Part shown: in pieces, positions 32,384 to 39,194 of the stretch | How positions within the stretch are numbered: position 1 is the first letter of the stretch | Layout of the letters: the number at the start of each line of letters is the position of its first letter | Assembly: GCA_050700055.1 (NCBI GenBank) | Contig: JBOHGE010000028.1 | Span: 11,767 to 75,766, forward strand | Origin: GCA-003244245 sp050700055 | GTDB lineage: Bacteria > Actinomycetota > Actinomycetes > Mycobacteriales > Pseudonocardiaceae | Length of the DNA stretch: 64,000 bases | Reading direction: 5' to 3' | Made by a program: the position numbers and the translations under genes | Notes under the pieces: generated by a model | What the model was told of the DNA's origin: nothing | The model's input: the letters and a program-made list of their open reading frames with translations, nothing else | Database searches by the model: none

Positions 32384-33047
32384 ACTCTCGTTCAACTGCC
32401 TCGACGTGCAGCCCGAGCGCTATGCCATGGCGCCGACGCTGCGGTTCCGATTGCAGGTCAACGGGGCTGCCGACCAGCGGGTGCGAGCCGTTGCGCTGCG
32501 CTGCCAGATCAGGATCGAACCGCAGCGGCGCGGGTACACCGAGCAGGAGGCCGAGCGGTTGCTCGAGTTGTTCGGCGAGCGCGGACGCTGGGGCGACACG
32601 GTCAAGCCGTTCCAGTTCGCCAACACCTCGACGGTGGTCGCCAGCTTCACTGGCAGCATCGAGGTCGACGTGTCGGTGCCGTGCAGCTACGACATGGAGG
32701 TCACGGCAGGCCGGTACTTCCATGGCCTGGAGGATGGCGAGATCCCGTTCATCCTGCTGTTCAGCGGAACCGTGTTCGGCGACGGCGAGAAGAGCCTGTG
32801 GATCGAGCAGGTGCCCTGGCACGCCGAGTGCCGATTCCGGATGCCGGTAGCGCGCTGGCGCGAGATGATGGACGAGCACTTTCCCGGCAGCGGGTGGCTA
32901 CGGCTGCGCCGCGAGACGATCGACGCGCTGGCGGAGTTCCGGGCCAACCGCGCGCTGCCCACCTGGGACGACGCCATCATCGCCGTGCTGGACGCGGCCC
33001 GCGAACGCAGCGGAACTCGCGAACCCACCGGGGAGGGAGGATCATGA
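32376..33047 (+). CDS. DUF6084 family protein
   Basis: The 223-residue protein starts MAELSFNCLDVQPERYAMAP and continues with a beta-rich domain (VRAVALRCQIRIEPQRRGYT, TVVASFTGSIEVDVSVPCSY) and a mixed C-terminal part. It matches the hydrogenase-associated DUF6084 family by pattern; no catalytic motif can be recognised. It overlaps its upstream neighbour by eight bases and its downstream neighbour by four bases. Its constant company with hhySL suggests a structural or assembly function. Confidence 0.78.
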   Translation: MAELSFNCLDVQPERYAMAPTLRFRLQVNGAADQRVRAVALRCQIRIEPQRRGYTEQEAERLLELFGERGRWGDTVKPFQFANTSTVVASFTGSIEVDVSVPCSYDMEVTAGRYFHGLEDGEIPFILLFSGTVFGDGEKSLWIEQVPWHAECRFRMPVARWREMMDEHFPGSGWLRLRRETIDALAEFRANRALPTWDDAIIAVLDAARERSGTREPTGEGGS

Positions 33048-34372
33048 CGGCTCAGATGGATACCGCCCAGCAGGTGGCCGACGCCGTCCTCTACGAGGGT
33101 TACTTGCTGTACCCGTACCGTGCGTCGGCGCGCAAGAATCAGATCCGCTGGCAGTGGGGGGTACTGGTGCCCCCCACCTATGCGGCTGCCGGGCACGGCG
33201 AGCATGCCACCTCGCACACCGAGTGCCTGGTGGACCCCGGCGTCGACCCGGTACTGCATATCCGTCTGCGGTTTCTGCAGGTGCAGCATCGCAGCGGCGG
33301 GGAAGGGCCGGTGCCCGAGTTCGACGAGGCGGTGGAACACGAGCTCGACTCGGTGGGACCGGTCTCGGAGTTGCTGGACACCGGACGGGTGGTTCCGGTG
33401 GCTGTCCCCGGTGGTACCGAGACCGCTGACGGTCTCACCCGGCAACGCTGGCCGCTCAGCGGCGAGATCCGGTTGTCCGCGCAGCGGCTGGAAGGTCCCT
33501 ACGGGCTGGTGCAGCTGTCCGTCGACGTCGTCAACACCGCACCGTGGGCGGACCCGGAGGCTGCTCGGCACCTGGCACTGCGGCACTCGCTGATCGCCGC
33601 GCACACCGTGCTCGCGGTCACCGACGGGCAGTTCATCTCACTGACCGACCCGCCGGAGTGGGCCAAGCATGCCGCCGCGATCTGTCACAACGAACGGGTC
33701 TGGCCGGTGATGATCGGCGACGCGGGGAGCCGCGACGTCATCCTGGCCTCGCCGATCATCCTCTACGACTACCCGACGATCGCGCCGGAGAGCGCCGGCG
33801 ACCTGTTCGACGGCACCGAGATCGACGAGATCCTCACGCTGCGCACGATGACCCTCACCGATGAGGAGAAGGCCGAGGTGCGGGCCACCGACGAGCGGGC
33901 CCGCAAGTTGATGGACCGCGTTGACTCGATGCCCCCGGAGATGCTTGACAAGCTGCACGGCGCGATCCGTTATCTGGGCGAGACACCTGGTACCCAGGCA
34001 TCGGGCACTCGTAGGGAGCCGGACCCGATCGAGACGATCACCACTCCCGGTACGCCGTGGTGGGATCCCGGTGCGGACGCCTCGGTCAACCCCGAGACTG
34101 ACAGCGTGCTCATCGCCGGAGTCGAGGTGGCCAAAGGCAGCAAGGTACTGCTCATGCCCGGGTTACGCCGGTCGGATGCTCAAGACATGTTCCTCACCGG
34201 GCGTACCGCCACCGTCGCCGCGGTACTACTCGACGTCGACGGCAACACCCACGTCGCGATCACCATCGACGATGACCCGGGCGCCGAGATCTCGGCCTTG
34301 CACGGCCGGTTCCGCTACTTCGCCCCCGACGAGCTCAAACCGCTCGAAGCCAACGAAGGGTCACCGTCATGA
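33044..34372 (+). CDS. Conserved hydrogenase-locus protein, unknown function
   Basis: The 442-residue protein has no clear named family. The N-terminal 280 residues are mixed alpha/beta with conserved-looking blocks (LYEGYLLYPYRASARKNQIR, VSVDVVNTAPWADPE, SLIAAHTVLAVTDGQFISL). A charged helix (MTLTDEEKAEVRATDERARK) leads to a second module ending in a strand-rich domain with VAKGSKVLLMPGLRRSDAQD and HGRFRYFAPDELKP. No membrane segment or Cys cluster is seen. Start and stop overlap both neighbours by four bases. Confidence 0.7.
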   Translation: MTAQMDTAQQVADAVLYEGYLLYPYRASARKNQIRWQWGVLVPPTYAAAGHGEHATSHTECLVDPGVDPVLHIRLRFLQVQHRSGGEGPVPEFDEAVEHELDSVGPVSELLDTGRVVPVAVPGGTETADGLTRQRWPLSGEIRLSAQRLEGPYGLVQLSVDVVNTAPWADPEAARHLALRHSLIAAHTVLAVTDGQFISLTDPPEWAKHAAAICHNERVWPVMIGDAGSRDVILASPIILYDYPTIAPESAGDLFDGTEIDEILTLRTMTLTDEEKAEVRATDERARKLMDRVDSMPPEMLDKLHGAIRYLGETPGTQASGTRREPDPIETITTPGTPWWDPGADASVNPETDSVLIAGVEVAKGSKVLLMPGLRRSDAQDMFLTGRTATVAAVLLDVDGNTHVAITIDDDPGAEISALHGRFRYFAPDELKPLEANEGSPS

Positions 34373-34941
34373 CGACCATGGTGGCCGGCATCGGCAACAT
34401 CTTTCTCAGCGACGACGCGTTCGGCGTCGAGCTCGCCCGGCGGCTGAGTGCGGAGACCCTCCCCGAGGGGGTGCGGGTCGCCGATTACGGGATTCGCGGG
34501 ATGCACTTGGCCTACGATCTGCTCGAGATCGCTCCGGACACCACAATCCTGCTCGACGCCGTAGCACGCGGCGGCGAGCCAGGGACGGTTTATGTGCTCG
34601 AGATCCGGCCCGGAGATGTGCCGGACATCCAGCCGTCAGCCGTCGACGCGCACGGGATGGCTCCCGACGCGGTACTCGCGTTGCTGGACAACCTCGGCGG
34701 CAGCGCAGGACGGACCCTGCTGGTCGGCTGCGAGCCAGCCAACACCGAGGATGGTATCGGGCTGTCCAGCACCGTCGCCGCAGCCGTCGACAAGGCGGTC
34801 GGCGTAGTTCTGGATCTGCTCACCGACAAGGAAGGAAGTGAAAAAGATGTTCGGTCTGCTGCGTCGGCTGATCTTCTGGGGGTCAATGATCGGCCTGGCA
34901 ACGGTGGCGGTACAGGTGTCGAAGGACGTGGCTCGCTATAA
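34369..34941 (+). CDS. Hydrogenase maturation protease (HupD/HybD family)
   Basis: The 190-residue peptidase should remove the 22-residue C-terminal tail of HhyL after Ni insertion. The opening VAGIGNIFLSDDAFGVELAR is the family signature. The Ni-sensing residues are Asp16 (Glu in most HybD proteins), Asp63 (ILLDAVARGG) and His95 (DAHGMAP). About 35 C-terminal residues extend beyond the usual end and overlap a small membrane-protein gene in another frame. Confidence 0.9.
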   Translation: MTTMVAGIGNIFLSDDAFGVELARRLSAETLPEGVRVADYGIRGMHLAYDLLEIAPDTTILLDAVARGGEPGTVYVLEIRPGDVPDIQPSAVDAHGMAPDAVLALLDNLGGSAGRTLLVGCEPANTEDGIGLSSTVAAAVDKAVGVVLDLLTDKEGSEKDVRSAASADLLGVNDRPGNGGGTGVEGRGSL

Positions 34942-34960
34942 GCAGATGAGCGAGATGTGA
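34847..34960 (+). CDS. Small single-span membrane protein
   Basis: This 37-residue frame begins MFGLLRRLIFWGSMIGLATV, continues with a short hydrophobic end and finishes in a charged helix (KDVARYKQMSEM). It has a strong ribosome binding site (ggaagg, spacing about nine) and the shape of DUF6893-like peptides found at such loci: basic N-terminus, one transmembrane helix, charged tail. It overlaps the protease gene by 95 bases in a different frame. It may anchor or organise the hydrogenase at the membrane. Confidence 0.72.
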   Translation: MFGLLRRLIFWGSMIGLATVAVQVSKDVARYKQMSEM

Positions 34961-35013
34961 TCACAGGTAGCTGAGCCGGCGTGATCCCAATCCCACCACG
35001 GAGGTAATAGCCC

Positions 35014-35295
35014 ATGTGCCTCGGCATCCCGGGCGAAGTGATCGAGATCCTGCCTGATCAACCCGACCTGGCTCAGGTCGCGGTCAGCGGGGTTAAACGC
35101 GCGATCAACATCGGCCTGCTGGCTGACGACCCGCCTGTTCCCGGCGACTGGATTCTGATTCATGTCGGTTTCGCGCTGTCCAAGATCGACGAGCAGGAGG
35201 CCAAGGCAGCGATGGACTTCCTGGTAGGCATCGGCGAGGCCTATGAGGAAGAGATCGCCGCTCTGCTCGAGTCGCGGATTGACGAAAGGCAGTGA
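35014..35295 (+). CDS. hypC: HypC chaperone
   Basis: The 93-residue HypC starts MCLGIPGEVIEILPDQPDLA. Cys2 is the residue that holds the Fe(CN)2CO unit with HypD and hands it to the large subunit. The barrel and helix (GDWILIHVGFALSKIDEQEA) are complete. A good Shine-Dalgarno sequence (cggaggtaatag) precedes it. It ends five bases before hypD. Confidence 0.95.
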   Translation: MCLGIPGEVIEILPDQPDLAQVAVSGVKRAINIGLLADDPPVPGDWILIHVGFALSKIDEQEAKAAMDFLVGIGEAYEEEIAALLESRIDERQ

Positions 35296-35300
35296 GTGGT

Positions 35301-36461
35301 ATGCGGTTCGTCGATGAATACCGGGATGCCGAGAAGGCCCGGGCACTCGCCGCGAAGATTGCTGCGCTGTGCGAGCCCGGGCGACACTACAAGTTCATGG
35401 AGGTCTGCGGCGGGCACACGCACACCATCTACAAGCACGGGCTGGAGGACTACCTCCCGGAGTCGATCAGCCTGGTACACGGGCCGGGGTGCCCGGTGTG
35501 CGTGATCCCGATGGGCCGGGTGGATGACGCGATCGCGCTGGCCGAACAGCCGGATGTGATCATGACTTCCTTCGGTGACATGATGCGGGTGCCTGGCGGA
35601 CGCGGATCGTTCTTCGACTCCTCGGCCGCCGGCACCGACATCCGGATGGTCTACTCGCCGCTGGACGCACTGAAGATCGCCCGGCGGAATCCGGACAAGC
35701 ACGTGATCTTCATGGCGATCGGGTTCGAGACCACGGCTCCGTCCACCGCGATGACCGTGCTGCGGGCGGCTGCTGAGGGCATCGAGAATTTCTCGATCTT
35801 CTGCAACCACGTCACGATCATTCCGGCGATCAAGGCCATTCTCGACTCTCCCGACCTGCGGCTGGACGGATTCATCGGCCCCGGCCACGTCTCGACCGTC
35901 ATCGGCTGCCGGCCTTACGAGTTCATCGCCTCGGAATACGGCAAGCCGCTGGTCACCGCAGGGTTCGAGCCACTGGACATCCTGCAGTCGGTGTACATGT
36001 TGATGCAGCAGCTGGACGCCGGTCGTTGCGAGGTCGAGAACCAGTACTCCCGGGTGGTGCCCTGGGATGGCAACACGGTCGCCCTGCGGGCGGTCGGTGA
36101 GGTGATGGAGCTGCGCCCCTTCTTCGAGTGGCGTGGGCTGGGATTCATCTCGCACTCGGCACTACGGGTTCGGGAACGCTATGCCATCTTCGACGCGGAG
36201 CGGCATTTCGAGCTGCCCGGGGTCCGGGTGGCCGACCCGAAAGCATGCCAATGCGGTGAGGTGCTCAAGGGCGTGCTCAAGCCCTGGGAGTGCAAGGTGT
36301 TCGGCACCGCGTGCACACCGGAGACACCGATCGGTACCTGCATGGTCTCCTCCGAGGGAGCTTGCGCGGCGTATTACAACTTCGGCCGGTTCAGCCGCCA
36401 GCGGGTCCAGGAGGCCACTCAGGTGCATCAGATCCAGATGCAAAGGGCGAGCCAAGCATGA
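35301..36461 (+). CDS. hypD: HypD, Fe(CN)2CO assembly protein
   Basis: The 386-residue HypD starts MRFVDEYRDAEKARALAAKI at the ATG at 35301. An in-frame GTG nine bases earlier overlaps the hypC stop but is too close to the ribosome binding site. Conserved Cys motifs are MEVCGGHTHTIYKHG, HGPGCPVCVIPMGR and the C-terminal [4Fe-4S] cluster Cys residues (ACQCGEVLKGVLKPWECKVF, GTACTPETPIGTC). With HypC it is the site where CN and CO are attached to iron. Confidence 0.95.
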   Translation: MRFVDEYRDAEKARALAAKIAALCEPGRHYKFMEVCGGHTHTIYKHGLEDYLPESISLVHGPGCPVCVIPMGRVDDAIALAEQPDVIMTSFGDMMRVPGGRGSFFDSSAAGTDIRMVYSPLDALKIARRNPDKHVIFMAIGFETTAPSTAMTVLRAAAEGIENFSIFCNHVTIIPAIKAILDSPDLRLDGFIGPGHVSTVIGCRPYEFIASEYGKPLVTAGFEPLDILQSVYMLMQQLDAGRCEVENQYSRVVPWDGNTVALRAVGEVMELRPFFEWRGLGFISHSALRVRERYAIFDAERHFELPGVRVADPKACQCGEVLKGVLKPWECKVFGTACTPETPIGTCMVSSEGACAAYYNFGRFSRQRVQEATQVHQIQMQRASQA

Positions 36462-37633
36462 CCCAGTACCAGGACACCACCCAGCAGCGAGCAGGCTGGG
36501 CGGAGGCGGCCGTCGCCGAGCACGACCATGAGCACGCAGCTGACCATGACGCCGGGCATTCCAGCCGGGAGCAGCTGGTGCTGGAGCGCATCGAACGGGC
36601 CCGGCGAGCCCGGCCACGGGTGCGCGAGAAACTCATCACCCTTGCGCACGGAGCCGGTGGTAAAGCCAGCCAGTCACTGATCGAAGCGATCTTCCTGGAC
36701 GCTTTCCGCAATCCCTTGCTGGAGCCGCTCGAAGACGCCGCGACGGTGATCGCTGGACCGGTCCAGCTGGCCTTCACCACGGACTCCTATGTGGTGTCAC
36801 CGCTGTTCTTCCCCGGCGGTGACATCGGGGACCTCGCGGTCAACGGCACGGTGAACGATCTGGCCGTCTCCGGGGCACGGCCAGCTCATCTCTCCGCGGG
36901 TTTCATCTTGGAGGAGGGTTTCCCGGTCGATGACCTGCGACGGATCGTGGCGTCGATGGCTGCGGCCGCCGCGGCGGCCGAGGTCACGATCGTCACCGGC
37001 GATACCAAGGTCGTCCAGCGGGGCAAGGGAGACGGGTGCTACATCACCACGGCAGGAATTGGGCTGCGTCCCAACGACCTGACCCTGGGTGTGGCCACCG
37101 CCCGCCCCGGTGACGCGGTGATCGTCTCCGGTCCGGTGGGTGACCACGGCATCACCATCATGCTGGCGCGTGGAGAGCTGGATATCGAAGCGGATCTGGT
37201 CTCCGATACCGCACCGGTGCACGGCCTGGTACGGGCGCTGCTCGAGGCCGTGGGCCCGGACGTCCGGGCGATGCGGGACGCTACCCGGGGTGGGGTCGCT
37301 ACCATCCTCAACGAGGTGGCCACCGCTGCGGGCGTGGCCGTGGTGGTCGAGGAGGAGGCCGTCCCGGTGCGCACGGAGGTCCGCGGGGCCTGCGAGCTGC
37401 TGGGCATCGACCCGCTCTACGTTGCCTGCGAGGGACGCATTGTGGCGATCGTCGACCCCGGTGCGGCTGATGCCGCAGTTGCCGCGTTACGGGCGCATCC
37501 GCTGGGTGCCGGCGCCACCGTGGTCGGCCATGTCGCGGCGGATCCGCCGGGACTGGTGCTACTCAAGACCGGGTTCGGCGGCACCCGGATCATCGACCTA
37601 CTGGTCGGCGATCCGCTACCGCGGATCTGTTAA
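36458..37633 (+). CDS. hypE: HypE, carbamoyl dehydratase
   Basis: The 391-residue HypE belongs to the PurM/ThiL fold and converts a thiocarbamate on its C-terminal Cys to thiocyanate. The essential PRIC end is present (GDPLPRIC). ATP-binding parts include THGAGGKAS-like LAHGAGGKASQSLI and DATRGGVATILNEVA. The N-terminus has about 40 extra residues rich in His/Asp/Glu (EHDHEHAADHDAGH), which might bind metal. The start overlaps the hypD stop by four bases. Confidence 0.95.
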   Translation: MTQYQDTTQQRAGWAEAAVAEHDHEHAADHDAGHSSREQLVLERIERARRARPRVREKLITLAHGAGGKASQSLIEAIFLDAFRNPLLEPLEDAATVIAGPVQLAFTTDSYVVSPLFFPGGDIGDLAVNGTVNDLAVSGARPAHLSAGFILEEGFPVDDLRRIVASMAAAAAAAEVTIVTGDTKVVQRGKGDGCYITTAGIGLRPNDLTLGVATARPGDAVIVSGPVGDHGITIMLARGELDIEADLVSDTAPVHGLVRALLEAVGPDVRAMRDATRGGVATILNEVATAAGVAVVVEEEAVPVRTEVRGACELLGIDPLYVACEGRIVAIVDPGAADAAVAALRAHPLGAGATVVGHVAADPPGLVLLKTGFGGTRIIDLLVGDPLPRIC

Positions 37634-37654
37634 CCACCGTTCAGGGGAGGTTCG

Positions 37655-37960
37655 CTGACTAAGAGTGAGCTGGTCACCGAGATTCTGGCTGATTGGCCGG
37701 AATCCGGTGACTTGGTCTACATCGAACGCCGGGGCGACAGCTACACGCTGCAACGTATCGGCTCCAGCGGTGCTTTCACGGGACCGGCTCCGGATGCGTC
37801 GCTGCCCGATGCCTGGATCTATTACGGAGGCTGGAAGGCACAGCACAAGCAGGACGCGTCGGCTTTCTTCGATGACCTGTTCGCCGAGATGGAAGCGGCG
37901 GCCGGGGGTCATGATCGTTGCCGCTGGTCGGTGGATGACCCTTGGCCGCACGCACATTGA
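37655..37960 (+). CDS. Conserved small protein, probable CTG start
   Basis: A reading frame of about 101 residues runs from a CTG at 37655, four bases behind aggggagg, through TKSELVTEILADWPESGDLV and DAWIYYGGWKAQHKQDASAF to DDPWPHAH. No ATG or GTG lies in the right place; a TTG at 37712 would cut off a well-formed first helix. It is 21 bases after hypE, so it belongs to the operon. No family is recognised. The start codon is inferred from ribosome binding site spacing and is the least certain part. Confidence 0.55.
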   Translation: MTKSELVTEILADWPESGDLVYIERRGDSYTLQRIGSSGAFTGPAPDASLPDAWIYYGGWKAQHKQDASAFFDDLFAEMEAAAGGHDRCRWSVDDPWPHAH

Positions 37961-38000
37961 GTGACCGATACTCCGGTCACGGCTACTGAGTCGAGGTGCG

Positions 38001-39083
38001 ATGACTTACCGCATCCACGCAGCCGACCGGGCGGCGTTCAAGCGCTGCCGCCGGGAATGGGAGCTGAGTTCGCCCAATCGGCAGAACCTGGAACCTATCC
38101 CTCAGCCAGGTCCGATCGACCTGAACAAAGCACTGCGTGATGCGCTTTCGGTGTATTACTTCCCCGGAATGTGGGAGTGGGACCGGGCTATCGTACAGCC
38201 CTTGGTGCATCAGGCGTTGGAACGGTCGGTGCGCAGCCAATCCGCGGCCATGCGTGATGAGCTGGAGACACAGGCGGCGCTGACCCGCGGCCATGCGCTG
38301 CTCGACGTTTACGCGGCCTGGGCGTCGTCGGTGGACGATTTCACCCCGGTGCGGGTCGAGACCGATTTCGAGGTCAACATTCCCGACCCGGCGACGCCTG
38401 GTGTGTACCTGATGACACCGGACGGGGATGAGGTTCGGTACTGCGACCGGGTCGATCTGCTCGTCATCGACTCCGACGACGCCTACTGGGTGGTCCAACA
38501 CCGGCTGGTCACCGATGGTTGGGCCGATCACGACGCCCTGCAGCTCGATGAGCGAACGATCGCGTGGAGCTGGGCGTGGCCCCTGTTCTACCTCGGTATG
38601 CGGATCACCGGCACGATCTACAACGAGATCCGGGCCGACGTCGGCGAGCCGGTGCGAGGTGAGCCGGCCCCGACAACCTCAAGGCCGGTGGTGCAGCGGG
38701 TGCGCCACCGGCGGATGTATGCCGGCGGCGGTACCGTCCATGGCGAGCGCCTGCATGCTGAGGGTACCGATGCGTTTCGTCGCACCCGCATCCGGCGCGG
38801 TGACGCCGAGCTAGCGGCAGCTGGCGCGGGCTTGGCCACCGAGGTCGGCATCGCCACCAGTGCCGACTTGCAGACGTATCCCAGCCCAGAGCCGAAAACC
38901 TGTGCGCGCTGCCGGTATCGTTCCCCGTGCCTGGCGCTGAACCAGGGTGACGACGCCACCGCCGAGTTGTCGGTTTCCTACCGGCAACGCCAGCCGGAGT
39001 CCGTGCAGGAAGGCCGCCTCGGCGGGGTGACCTGGTCGATGAACCGCGGTGCGGCCCCGCCCCGGTGGTCACGCCAATCATAA
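38001..39083 (+). CDS. RecB/Cas4-like protein, active site degenerate
   Basis: The 360-residue protein has the general layout of Cas4/AddB-type PD-(D/E)XK proteins: an early Cys (FKRCRREWELS), a nuclease-core-like strand pair VDLLVIDSDDAYWVVQHRLV and a C-terminal Cys motif CARCRYRSPC that could bind an Fe-S cluster. In active enzymes the second strand carries Asp/Glu-x-Lys; here it reads Val-Gln-His-Arg, so DNA cleavage is unlikely. It is the last plus-strand gene before hypF. Its tie to hydrogenase biogenesis is inferred only from position. Confidence 0.6.
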   Translation: MTYRIHAADRAAFKRCRREWELSSPNRQNLEPIPQPGPIDLNKALRDALSVYYFPGMWEWDRAIVQPLVHQALERSVRSQSAAMRDELETQAALTRGHALLDVYAAWASSVDDFTPVRVETDFEVNIPDPATPGVYLMTPDGDEVRYCDRVDLLVIDSDDAYWVVQHRLVTDGWADHDALQLDERTIAWSWAWPLFYLGMRITGTIYNEIRADVGEPVRGEPAPTTSRPVVQRVRHRRMYAGGGTVHGERLHAEGTDAFRRTRIRRGDAELAAAGAGLATEVGIATSADLQTYPSPEPKTCARCRYRSPCLALNQGDDATAELSVSYRQRQPESVQEGRLGGVTWSMNRGAAPPRWSRQS

Positions 39084-39128
39084 CGCCAACCCCACCCGCA
39101 GCCAGCACCCACACACCGCTAAGTGGAT

Positions 39129-39194
39129 ACTGCAATCTGTCCCCAGATTGCAGTAATCAAGCCGGAATTACTGCAATCTGTTCCCAGATTGCAG
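39129..39194. terminator. Twin hairpins between the hyd operon and hypF
   Basis: The stem actgcaatctg-tccc-cagattgcagt (39129-39154) is repeated almost exactly at 39170-39194 with loop ttcc. The two units can also pair with each other. They stand between the convergent 38001 gene and hypF, and the second unit encodes the last codons of hypF. This is a probable bidirectional terminator made from a duplicated stem. Confidence 0.75.

Noticed and set aside
38001..39083. Active Cas4 or AddB nuclease of a defence system
   Set aside because: The catalytic Asp/Glu-x-Lys motif is missing, and no CRISPR, helicase or other defence gene is nearby; the genes around it are for hydrogenase maturation.
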